The notes under the pieces are model-generated. The model searched no databases, was not told the origin of the DNA, and saw only the letters and a list, made by a program, of their open reading frames with translations. Positions 35,380-42,913 of a stretch of DNA of 64,000 bases are shown one piece after another (the first letter of the stretch is position 1; every line of letters starts with the position of its first letter). A program made the translations under genes and the position numbers. The stretch comes from RGIG5612 sp017511185 (lineage in GTDB: Bacteria; Bacillota; Clostridia; Lachnospirales; Lachnospiraceae). The DNA is taken from the NCBI GenBank assembly GCA_017511185.1, contig JAFWLF010000064.1, positions 1-64,000 on the forward strand, read 5' to 3'.

Positions 35380-36204
35380 ATGGGATTAATGAAAAGATGG
35401 TATCGGAAATTTGATCTGGATGTTCCGGTTGAGGAAGTAAAAGCTGCTGTTGCAAAGACTACGGATCCGGAGAAATATGCAAAGGGCGGCCCGCTGGTCG
35501 GACCTTATACACCGGAAGATTCCAACGATCTGACCGGAAAGGTTTTGACCTTCCGCGGAGAGGCTGGCGTTTTTGTTTTCGATTTTAAAGAGATCAACAA
35601 AGTCGGCTTTAAAGATGCAGAGAAAGAAGCTGACTGCTATGCGCAGGTGAAGACGATGGATGGAGAAGTCTATCTGGTGAACTTCCTGGTGCCGGGTTAT
35701 GAATTCGCCCGTCAGATCACACTGATCGCGGATATGAAGAGCGGCTGCGGAACGATTGTTGATGCACACTTCGGAACAGAGAATTCCCCGATCGATGTCG
35801 ACAGAGATTTCTATTTCGGACGCTTTGACGGCGATTTTGCCGGAGGCGAACTGCATGACTTTACCAATGAGCTGATCGGCACCGCGATCGAGTGGGACTA
35901 CGGCCCGCAGATCCGGATGAAGATCCGCCATATGTATACATCCAACCTGTACTACACCTACGGAGCAGCTGCACCGAACGGCGCATGGATGGCAACCAAT
36001 CCGGCCAATTACGTGAAGATCCGCGACGATCTGTTCCTGTTCACCTTTGTTGAGGAGCGGCAGGCAGGACTGCAGGGTCTGTTCCTGATCGACCTGAAGA
36101 ATCTGCATGATATCGGATGCTTCTTTGGCGTTGGCAGAGACCATATGTCCAGTTCCTGCTTCGGCGCGATCGGCACAAAGGCAGATATTACGATGATCTT
36201 CTAA
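35380..36204 (+). CDS. MoaF-like protein (single C-terminal-type domain)
   Basis: A 274-residue cytosolic protein. Residues ~150-274 (HDFTNELIGTAIEWDYGPQI ... NYVKIRDDLFLFTFVEERQAG ... DIGCFFGVGRDH) repeat the pattern of the C-terminal domain of the 598-residue protein at 25074. The N-terminal ~140 residues (LTGKVLTFRGEAGVFVFDFK) look like a related barrel. AAGGAG precedes the ATG. It has its own promoter and terminator (36229-36258). A small-ligand-binding or carrier role is possible but unproven. Confidence 0.65.
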   Translation: MGLMKRWYRKFDLDVPVEEVKAAVAKTTDPEKYAKGGPLVGPYTPEDSNDLTGKVLTFRGEAGVFVFDFKEINKVGFKDAEKEADCYAQVKTMDGEVYLVNFLVPGYEFARQITLIADMKSGCGTIVDAHFGTENSPIDVDRDFYFGRFDGDFAGGELHDFTNELIGTAIEWDYGPQIRMKIRHMYTSNLYYTYGAAAPNGAWMATNPANYVKIRDDLFLFTFVEERQAGLQGLFLIDLKNLHDIGCFFGVGRDHMSSSCFGAIGTKADITMIF

Positions 36205-36228
36205 AAAAGAATAGAGCAGATAAAAACA

Positions 36229-36258
36229 GGCGGGATCGAATGATCCCGCCGTTTTTTT
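36229..36258 (+). terminator. Terminator after the short MoaF-like gene
   Basis: GGCGGGATC / GATCCCGCC stem with a short loop, then GTTTTTTT. Confidence 0.9.
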
Positions 36259-36295
36259 GTGAATGATTATCGGTCAATCAGGACCGATGTATTTA

Positions 36296-36368
36296 CTGTC
36301 GCTTAAACGCATTGCCTGAAGCTTAGATATTTTGTCTGTCGCTTAAATGCATTGCCTGAAGCTTAGAT
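36296..36368. repeat. Tandem duplication over the 3' end of the glycyl radical enzyme gene
   Basis: A 33-base string occurs at 36296-36328 and 36336-36368 with one mismatch (40-bp period). The second copy contains the last codon and stop of the minus-strand gene; the first lies downstream of it. Confidence 0.9.
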
Positions 36369-38852
36369 GCTCTGCTCGGTACGTGTGATGAAGTCGTCCT
36401 GCGTCTTCTTATCCAGAGAAACGAAGTAGGTGGAGAAGCCTGCGATACGGACGATCAGATCCTGGTAATCTTCCGGTTTCTCCTGCGCCTTGTGCAGGTC
36501 TTCGGTACCGACTACATTGAACTGTACCTGCATGCCGCCTAACTTGAAGTAGGTGTTGATCAGCGCTTTCAGTTTTGCTGCGCCTTCATCGCCAGCAACG
36601 CTTCCAGGGCTGAACCGGATGTTCAGCTGGTCGCCGTTGGTCAGTTCTTTGTGCGGCAGTTTTGCTGCAGAACGAAGGTAAGCTGTCGGGCCGTTCTTAT
36701 CGAAGCCCTGGCGGGAACTGATTGCATCTGCCAGAGGCTCGCCGCTCTTACGTCCGTCCGGTGTAGCCAGTGTCATTGCACCATAGTACATATGAGCTGT
36801 CATTGTGAACGTACCGCCGGAGTAATGTCCACGAGGGCCGGTAGCATTTGTGCAGCCTTTTGCAAACAGGCCAAGTACCCAGCTTGCCAGTTCATCGACT
36901 TCTTCGATATCGTTGCCGTAATGCGGTACATCGTTGATGATGGTCTGGCGGAGATCCTCGTAACCTTCCCAGTTAGCCTGAAGGGCATCGAACATCTCAC
37001 GGGTGGAGACTGTCTTGTCATCGAAGCAAAGCTTCTTGATGGCCATCATACCATCTGCAATGTTAGCTGTACCAACAGCTGTAATACCGGTACGGTTGTA
37101 TTTTGCACCGCCATGGTTAACGTCTTTGCCGCTCTCCATGCAGCCTTCCATCAGAGCAGAAGCAGCGATGCATGGGAAGTAGTGGCCGTACATTAATTCA
37201 AACATATTGCTGAAGGAAACGTTCCAGTTCAGAAGGTAGTTCAGCTCAGCCTCATAGTTTGCTTTGAATTCATCAAAGGTTTCGGATTCATAAAGTTTCT
37301 TACATGGCAGTGCCATTTTGCCGGTCGTCGGGTTGATACCGCCGTTGATCGTGCAGAGCAGAACGTTGACGGTGTTCCACATACTCTCGGAACCGGTGGT
37401 GCCTGCTGCAGTCCATTCGTTTCCGGTGCCGCCCGGCTCTACGCAGCCGACGATTGAGTAATCAGCAGCATCTTCCAATGAGAAGCCGTGGCTCATCATC
37501 TGCGGGATGATGACCTCGTCGTTCTGGATCTGCGGGATACCGCCGCTCAGTTTACAGGACTCAATGCCAAGACGCCAGATCTCGTCCGGTGTGCCCGGAT
37601 GGACACGCAGTGCGCAGGTCGGGTCTGGGAAATGCATGCGGCCGTAAGTCTGCAGGAAGAGTGCGGTTGCCTCGTTGCTTGCATCCGAACCATCTGCATT
37701 GCGTCCGCCCAGTGTCAGTGCAAGTCCGCTGGTCGGTGTCAGGCCGTTGTAAATCATAGAGTAAATGTTCTTGCCGGCTTTGCGCATATCAATGATGCCT
37801 TTATTGGTGACCGGCATGCCCGGAAGAACGATGATATCGCTCAGGCGAAGGATGAAGGCATCGGTATAATCCTGAGCCTGCTCCATCGTAATCTTGCCTT
37901 CTTCCAGTTCTTTGTGAAGAAGATGTCCGACGTAGTTATCAATACGTCCCATACTCTGGCCGTGCTGCTGTGCATCGGTGGAGAGCATGATCTGATAAAG
38001 GATCGCAGCCTGCAGGCCTTCCCAGTAGGTGCGGGCCGGATGCTCCATGATCCAGTCCAGACCGTCTGCCATCATGAGCAGTTCTTTTTTGCGTGCTTCA
38101 TCCTGAACGGTTTCTGCTTTCTCGCGGGCAGCTTTTGCATAGCCTTTGCTCATTGTCATGGCTGCATCGCAGACACGGACCACTGCATGATAGAACAGGA
38201 AGGTGTAAGCCTGATCATCAAAGATCTTTCCGTTCATTTCGTTGATCTTCTGCTGTGCTTCTTCTTTGACTGCGGCAAAACCGGTGTTGATCGCTTTGCG
38301 GAAGTTGCCAACGTAATGTCCCTGCGGACGGCTGCAGATGCCGCGGTAGCCCGGACGTCCCGGACAGGAAGCTGCAAACATACCGTTGCCGGTTGCTTCC
38401 CAGATCTCATCGGTCATAATGCCTTCTGCCATCTTGTTGATGGTTTTGTCTTTCCAGTACTCGTAAGCTTCTTTGAAGATATCGCGGTCTGCATCGCTCA
38501 TGTAGACGGACTCGCCGCTCTGCCATGCTTCTTTGAAGTTTTCTTCATCGTCCACGACACCAGGGATCCAGCCGACACCCCATTCTACGTATGGGCTCAT
38601 CGTACGCTGATCCGGTCCAGGACCGCCTGCAAAGATATCGTCATCAAAGATATTGTAAGCGCGGTTCTGTGCCCAGTAGAGCAGGGCACCAGCCCGCTTC
38701 ATCAGCGGGTATTCGTTTTCATGTGCTTTGTAATACTCGGTGTATAAGCGTGTACGCTCCGAGTTGATCGTCATATACTTTCCGCCTGTAAACGCATCGC
38801 GTTTTGCGCGGATCGCTTTGATACGGTCACTGATTGGGGCAAACTCAAACAT
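36363..38852 (-). CDS. Glycyl radical enzyme, dehydratase/lyase/decarboxylase type
   Basis: An 829-residue PFL-like enzyme. The glycyl radical site is RIAGFSTYF with Gly805, 24 residues from the C terminus. The active cysteine is Cys470 in SIVGCVEPGG; the CxE pattern marks the dehydratase/lyase/decarboxylase branch, not pyruvate formate-lyase (CC). The GCVEP context is shared by several subfamilies with different substrates, and I cannot choose among them. The activase is divergent at 38987. A good ribosome site (AAAGGAG) precedes the ATG. It is strictly anaerobic by mechanism. Confidence 0.93.
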   Translation of the reverse strand: MFEFAPISDRIKAIRAKRDAFTGGKYMTINSERTRLYTEYYKAHENEYPLMKRAGALLYWAQNRAYNIFDDDIFAGGPGPDQRTMSPYVEWGVGWIPGVVDDEENFKEAWQSGESVYMSDADRDIFKEAYEYWKDKTINKMAEGIMTDEIWEATGNGMFAASCPGRPGYRGICSRPQGHYVGNFRKAINTGFAAVKEEAQQKINEMNGKIFDDQAYTFLFYHAVVRVCDAAMTMSKGYAKAAREKAETVQDEARKKELLMMADGLDWIMEHPARTYWEGLQAAILYQIMLSTDAQQHGQSMGRIDNYVGHLLHKELEEGKITMEQAQDYTDAFILRLSDIIVLPGMPVTNKGIIDMRKAGKNIYSMIYNGLTPTSGLALTLGGRNADGSDASNEATALFLQTYGRMHFPDPTCALRVHPGTPDEIWRLGIESCKLSGGIPQIQNDEVIIPQMMSHGFSLEDAADYSIVGCVEPGGTGNEWTAAGTTGSESMWNTVNVLLCTINGGINPTTGKMALPCKKLYESETFDEFKANYEAELNYLLNWNVSFSNMFELMYGHYFPCIAASALMEGCMESGKDVNHGGAKYNRTGITAVGTANIADGMMAIKKLCFDDKTVSTREMFDALQANWEGYEDLRQTIINDVPHYGNDIEEVDELASWVLGLFAKGCTNATGPRGHYSGGTFTMTAHMYYGAMTLATPDGRKSGEPLADAISSRQGFDKNGPTAYLRSAAKLPHKELTNGDQLNIRFSPGSVAGDEGAAKLKALINTYFKLGGMQVQFNVVGTEDLHKAQEKPEDYQDLIVRIAGFSTYFVSLDKKTQDDFITRTEQSI

Positions 38853-38909
38853 TTTTTCTTCTCCTTTAACAAAATATCTATTGATTTTTGGCCATTTTTT
38901 TCTAAGTAT

Positions 38910-38938
38910 ATTCTAACAGGTAGAATCTTTTTTTACAA
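38910..38938 (-). promoter_or_regulatory. Promoter of the glycyl radical enzyme gene with overlapping inverted repeat
   Basis: Minus strand: TTGTAA (38938-38933), 17 bases, TAGAAT (38915-38910). A perfect inverted repeat ATTCTA-ACAGG-TAGAAT (38910-38926) covers the -10, a candidate operator. On the plus strand TATAAT at 38944-38949 may serve the divergent activase. Confidence 0.55.
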
Positions 38939-38986
38939 TATTATATAATGTGAAAAAATGATGAATGAGACAGGAGAAAACTGCCC

Positions 38987-39931
38987 ATGTTAACAGGCAA
39001 GATTTACGATATTCAGGGTTTTTCTGTGCAGGATGGACCAGGCATCCGGACGACGGTATTTTTAAAGGGATGTCCTCTGCGCTGTCCTTGGTGCCACAGT
39101 CCGGAAGGGATTGAGTTTCCGACGGAGCTCAATTGGATGAGCAACAAGTGTCTGGGGACGGATGCCTGCGGCGAGTGTCTTTCCGTCTGCCCGAAAGGGG
39201 CCATTTCCATTGGACCGGAAACCACAGACATTTCCGGCAATCCGATCCGCTATCCGCAGGTTGATAAGACCATCTGCGATGACTGCGGCGCATGTGCCAA
39301 AGCCTGCAAAGCCGCAGCTCTTTATATGTGCGGGACGGACACTACGGTTGATGATGTTATGTACCGGCTGAAACGTGACCAGCCGTTCTTTGAAGAATCC
39401 GGCGGCGGCGTGACCATCTCCGGCGGAGAGTGTTTGTGTCAGCCGGCGTTCACGCTGGAACTGTTAAAGCAGTGCAAAGAGGCCGGCATGCATACCGCAG
39501 TGGATACGACCGGCTTTGTAAAGTGGGAGGTTATCGAGCAGGTGATGCCGTATACGGACCTGTTCTTATACGATCTGAAGTGCATGGATTCCGCACTGCA
39601 TAAACAGGTCATCGGCGTGCCAAATGAACTGATCCTGGAAAACTGCAAGAAGATCGCTGAACACGGCGGCAAGCTGCGCATCCGCATCCCGACCATCCCG
39701 CTGTTCAACGACAGCAAGGAACATTTTGATAAATATGGAGAATTCCTGCAGCCGATCAAGGATTCTATTGAAGTGGTGCAGCTCCTGCCGTATCACAAGA
39801 TGGGGATCAGCAAGCACGAGAGGCTGATGAAAAAGGAGAAGATCTTTGTGGCAGAGCCGCCATCAGATGCACTGATGGAAGAGCGGAAAGAGCAGCTCCT
39901 TTCCTACGGGCTTCCGGTGCAGATTCATTAG
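38987..39931 (+). CDS. Glycyl radical enzyme activase (radical SAM)
   Basis: A 314-residue radical SAM enzyme that abstracts hydrogen from the glycine of its partner. The SAM cluster motif is CPLRCPWC (CxxxCxxC). An inserted pair of ferredoxin-type [4Fe-4S] motifs follows (CLGTDACGECLSVCPKG and CDDCGACAKACK), as in activases of dehydratase- and decarboxylase-type enzymes but not PflA. GGVTISGGECLCQ is the SAM-binding GGE motif. It is divergent from the enzyme at 36363-38852, its presumed substrate. CAGGAG precedes the ATG. Confidence 0.95.
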   Translation: MLTGKIYDIQGFSVQDGPGIRTTVFLKGCPLRCPWCHSPEGIEFPTELNWMSNKCLGTDACGECLSVCPKGAISIGPETTDISGNPIRYPQVDKTICDDCGACAKACKAAALYMCGTDTTVDDVMYRLKRDQPFFEESGGGVTISGGECLCQPAFTLELLKQCKEAGMHTAVDTTGFVKWEVIEQVMPYTDLFLYDLKCMDSALHKQVIGVPNELILENCKKIAEHGGKLRIRIPTIPLFNDSKEHFDKYGEFLQPIKDSIEVVQLLPYHKMGISKHERLMKKEKIFVAEPPSDALMEERKEQLLSYGLPVQIH

Positions 39932-39975
39932 CAGCTGGAGATTCATTAGCAGTTGGAGACCCACTAGCCGATGGA
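39922..39975. repeat. Three 18-bp tandem repeats across the activase stop codon
   Basis: Units at 39922-39939, 39940-39957 (one mismatch) and 39958-39975 (diverged). The first unit includes the last codons and TAG stop of the activase. Confidence 0.9.
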
Positions 39976-40003
39976 GCAGAGCCTGTAATAAGTTACAAAA
40001 AGT

Positions 40004-40031
40004 AAGAGGAACTCGGATGAGTTCCTCTTTT
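40004..40031. terminator. Terminator between activase and UroD-like gene (convergent)
   Basis: AAGAGGAACTC, GGAT loop, GAGTTCCTCTT then TTT; on the minus strand it is also followed by T-rich sequence. It may act in both directions. Confidence 0.85.
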
Positions 40032-40071
40032 TGATGAGTTTGGTTTTGCACTTTTGCGCAGGTGTGAGGTT

Positions 40072-41328
40072 TTAGTGTTTGCCGTATTCTCTTACGGTGT
40101 CGAACATTGCTTCCACATTTGCGTGGGAGCAGTAGTCCAGACCGCATGCCGGTTCAAAGATGAATCCGCCGCCCGGTGCACAGGCATCGATGATCTTCTT
40201 GCACTCATCGCGAACTTCCTGCGGGGTGCCAAAGTTCATGATCTTGACGCCAAGGCCGCCGGCAATACATGCTGTATCACCCAGGATCCTCTTAGCTTCT
40301 GCCATATCGACGGTCTCAAAGTGATAGTAAACTTTTCCTTTCGGGACTTCTGTCAGGAAATGCAGACGGGTGTTGTATTTGCCCTCTGTGAAGATGTAAG
40401 GAACTTTGCCGACATCAATGATGGTCTCGATGATCTCACGCAGATGTCTCCAGTAGTAGTGTTCATACTGCTCATCGCTCATGAAGCCGTCCATACCTTT
40501 ATGTAATGCCATGAAGATGAACTTACCGTCTCCTTTGCCCTTGCCGGCGCGGATGTTGGAGAGGATCATCTCCTGTGCTTCTTCAATAAAGCGCTCCACG
40601 TCCTCCGGACGCTCATACAGGTCTGCCAGGGAGTTGATGGTGCCGCGAAGGCCGTCGCTGTACATATCGAACGGGACAGCCGCGCCGCCACCGGTGAAGA
40701 TCGGATAGCCGTCTTCTTCTACTTCTTTTGCGAATGCAGCAGCTTTCTTATCAAATTCTCTTGCTTTCTCATCCAAAGCCCACAGCTTCTGGATGGTCTC
40801 TTTCATTTCCGGAGTGGAGAATGCAGCTGCGACAGCACGTGTGCCGCCCATAGCGATTGGAAAATGCACGTTTGCAAATGGAGCCAGCGTGTCAGAAGCA
40901 CGCGGGAACGATTTGTTCATCAGCCAGCCGGTCCGGTCGGTCCAGAACTGATCAAATTCATCGTCTTCCAAAAACGGATACTCAATATGCTGCTGGATAG
41001 AGTTGTCATCAATCAGATGGCCCGGCATTCCTGCCCAGCGCATGTTCTTCGGATCGGAAAGTTCCATTAAAGGACCCTGTCCGGCATAGTTGTTGCCGAC
41101 GCCAATTCCTGCATCCGGTTCAAATGTATGGTGATATTTGAAGATAGCTTCTTTATAGATCTCCAGAGTTTCGTCATAAATACTCTGTGCAACGGTGTAT
41201 CCGGCATCGAGTACCGGGAAGATAGCCGGTGATGGCTTGATCGGGATCTGATCCGGCTCTTTCAGTGCGATTGCATCGCGGATTCGTTTTTCCTTTGCGT
41301 CATATTTCGCTTTGTTCTCAGGTGTCAT
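40072..41328 (-). CDS. Uroporphyrinogen decarboxylase superfamily protein (MtaA/CmuA-like)
   Basis: A 418-residue cytosolic TIM-barrel protein of the UroD superfamily. Clues are IPIKPSPAIFPVLDAGYTVA near the start, ALHKGMDGFMSDEQYEHYYW, and the closing GTPQEVRDECKKIIDACAPGGGFIFEPAC typical of MtaA-type methyltransferase members. The normal heme enzyme is ~350 residues and is usually accompanied by other hem genes, absent here. A methyl-transfer or C1 role is more likely. It is convergent with the activase. TAGGAGG precedes the ATG and an extended -10 lies at 41366-41371. Confidence 0.75.
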   Translation of the reverse strand: MTPENKAKYDAKEKRIRDAIALKEPDQIPIKPSPAIFPVLDAGYTVAQSIYDETLEIYKEAIFKYHHTFEPDAGIGVGNNYAGQGPLMELSDPKNMRWAGMPGHLIDDNSIQQHIEYPFLEDDEFDQFWTDRTGWLMNKSFPRASDTLAPFANVHFPIAMGGTRAVAAAFSTPEMKETIQKLWALDEKAREFDKKAAAFAKEVEEDGYPIFTGGGAAVPFDMYSDGLRGTINSLADLYERPEDVERFIEEAQEMILSNIRAGKGKGDGKFIFMALHKGMDGFMSDEQYEHYYWRHLREIIETIIDVGKVPYIFTEGKYNTRLHFLTEVPKGKVYYHFETVDMAEAKRILGDTACIAGGLGVKIMNFGTPQEVRDECKKIIDACAPGGGFIFEPACGLDYCSHANVEAMFDTVREYGKH

Positions 41329-41365
41329 ACTTATACCTCCTACCTAAAATAATTATCCTGTTTTC

Positions 41366-41371
41366 ATTATA
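41366..41371 (-). promoter_or_regulatory. Extended -10 promoter of the UroD-like gene
   Basis: Minus strand TGA-TATAAT (extended -10), 37 bases upstream of the ATG at 41328. Confidence 0.5.
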
Positions 41372-41473
41372 TCAGAAAAAGAAATAAACTGTTTATAATT
41401 TTAGGATAAGACTTTTATATGAGGAAGGGTTTTGAGCGGGAACCTAGCTTCTTCGAGATGTGGCCTTCCTGCC

Positions 41474-41722
41474 TGTACAAAAAAAACGGTTTGTGGTGCA
41501 TCTCAGAAAATGATGCTTGTACAAAAAAGCCTGTTGGGTGCATTTCGGAAAATAGGGGCTGTACAAAAAAGCTGATTTGGTGCACCTCTGAAAAGGGGAG
41601 CTGTACAAAAAAGCTGACTGGGTGCCTATGTGATTCTACCGAAGGGACAAAAATCTGCACCAAACCCGCTTTTTTGTACAGCAAGATAAATTGCATAGAC
41701 ACCCAACCGTCGTTTTTGTACA
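41474..41722. repeat. 42-bp-period array of TGTACAAAAAA and GGTGCA motifs with mirrored end
   Basis: TGTACAAAAAA starts at 41474, 41518, 41560 and 41602; GGTGCA (GGTGCC in the last) starts at 41495, 41537, 41579 and 41621, exactly 42 bp apart. The array then turns round: TGCACC at 41656, TTTTTTGTACA ending 41680, and a second inverted pair ending near 41722, again 42 bp apart. CTGTACAAAAAAGC and GCTTTTTTGTACAG form a 14-base inverted repeat across the turn. The sequence is open on both strands only because 42 is a multiple of three; I do not call a protein. Confidence 0.85.
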
Positions 41723-41832
41723 GAGGGCGATGCTTAAGCAGAAGACCGGTCAAAAAGCATTAGTACATGGCAAGCCAAAATGCATTTGTGCGTGGCAGGC
41801 AAAAGGCTTTTGGCCGGAGCGCAATAAAATAG

Positions 41833-41861
41833 TTGACACCCCCTTGTTCTTTCTATATAAT
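41833..41861 (+). promoter_or_regulatory. Consensus promoter of rplM-rpsI
   Basis: Perfect TTGACA (41833-41838), 17-base spacer, perfect TATAAT (41856-41861). Confidence 0.92.
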
Positions 41862-41868
41862 CTCTAAT

Positions 41869-41987
41869 CGTGACGGTGGGTTTTTCTGTGATCCATTAGC
41901 CCCGGAATCACTGAGAAAACGCCGGAAGTAAAATGTATATAGCTATTCGCGAAGGCGAATAAAAAACATTTAGGAGGAAAACGACCG
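41869..41987 (+). promoter_or_regulatory. Leader of the rplM mRNA (L13-leader position)
   Basis: About 120 bases of leader before rplM contain a hairpin TATTCGC-GAAG-GCGAATA (41944-41961) and the ribosome site AGGAGG. Many Bacillota carry a structured L13 autoregulatory leader here; I recognise the position, not the exact fold. Confidence 0.45.
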
Positions 41988-42416
41988 ATGAAAACATTTA
42001 TGGCGAATCCTGACAAAGTCGAAAGAAAATGGTTCGTGGTTGATGTCGCTGGCAAAAACCTTGGACGCGTTTCGTCAGAGATTGCAAAAATCTTAAGAGG
42101 AAAGAACAAACCAATCTTTACACCTCATGAGGACACAGGCGACTACGTTATCGTAATCAATGCTGACAAGATCACTGTTACCGGCAGAAAGCTGGAGCAG
42201 AAAATCTACTACAACCATTCCGATTATGTCGGCGGCATGAAAGAAACTGACCTTAAGACCATGCTGGCAAAGAAGCCGGAAAGAGTTATTGAACTTGCAG
42301 TTAAAGGTATGCTCCCGAAGGGACCTCTGGGCCGTAAAATGATTAAGAAATTATTCGTTTACGCAGGAAGCGAGCATCCGCATCAGGCACAGAAGCCGGA
42401 AGCTTTAGAGCTTTAA
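41988..42416 (+). CDS. rplM: Large ribosomal subunit protein L13
   Basis: A 142-residue ribosomal protein of the 50S subunit, binding 23S rRNA early in assembly. KWFVVDVAGKNLGRVSSEIA, the conserved GDYVIVINADKITVTGRK and MLPKGPLGRKMIKKL are diagnostic. TTAGGAGG precedes the ATG. It is followed after 20 bases by rpsI, the usual L13-S9 operon. Confidence 0.98.
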   Translation: MKTFMANPDKVERKWFVVDVAGKNLGRVSSEIAKILRGKNKPIFTPHEDTGDYVIVINADKITVTGRKLEQKIYYNHSDYVGGMKETDLKTMLAKKPERVIELAVKGMLPKGPLGRKMIKKLFVYAGSEHPHQAQKPEALEL

Positions 42417-42436
42417 TCTGAAAGGAGGAAATAACA

Positions 42437-42826
42437 TTGGCAAATAAATTTTATGGTACAGGCAGACGTAAAAAGAGTGTAGCAAGAGTTTATCTTGAGC
42501 CTGGCAAAGGAACAATTACGATCAACAAAAGACCAATCGATGAGTACTTCGGATTAGAGACTCTGAAAGTGATCGTTCGTCAGCCGCTGGAGGCTGTCAA
42601 CGCACTGGACAAATATGATGTTACCGTGACCGTTCACGGCGGCGGATTTACCGGACAGGCTGGTGCTATCCGTCACGGCATCGCAAGAGCTCTGCTTCAG
42701 GCTGATGGCGACTTCAGACCGGAACTGAAGAAAGAAGGATATCTGACAAGAGATCCAAGAATGAAAGAAAGAAAGAAATACGGTCTCAAAGGCGCTCGTC
42801 GTGCACCACAGTTCTCAAAGAGATAA
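42437..42826 (+). CDS. rpsI: Small ribosomal subunit protein S9
   Basis: A 129-residue 30S protein whose C-terminal tail (GARRAPQFSKR) reaches the P-site tRNA. The start FYGTGRRKKSVARVYLEPG is the family signature. It begins with TTG, strongly supported by AAAGGAGG at 42421-42428. It ends the L13-S9 operon; a terminator follows at 42857. Confidence 0.98.
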   Translation: MANKFYGTGRRKKSVARVYLEPGKGTITINKRPIDEYFGLETLKVIVRQPLEAVNALDKYDVTVTVHGGGFTGQAGAIRHGIARALLQADGDFRPELKKEGYLTRDPRMKERKKYGLKGARRAPQFSKR

Positions 42827-42856
42827 TCACTTTCTCGAAGAGATTTACGGCAAACA

Positions 42857-42886
42857 CAAAACCCCGGATTTTTCCGGGGTTTTTGT
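42857..42886 (+). terminator. Terminator of rplM-rpsI
   Basis: AAAACCCCGGA-TTT-TCCGGGGTTTT followed by T. It also lies downstream of the convergent UGSC-like gene. Confidence 0.9.
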
Positions 42887-42913
42887 TTTATTTCGAGTTT
42901 GCACCGCCCGCTG

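Noticed and set aside
37488..38747. A 419-codon plus-strand frame opposite the glycyl radical enzyme
   Set aside because: Antisense shadow; the minus-strand protein has full catalytic motifs and a ribosome site.
41415..41763. Open frames on both strands (112-114 codons) encoding 14-residue repeats
   Set aside because: They follow from the 42-bp period being a multiple of three. No ribosome site, and the mirrored DNA structure explains the sequence better.
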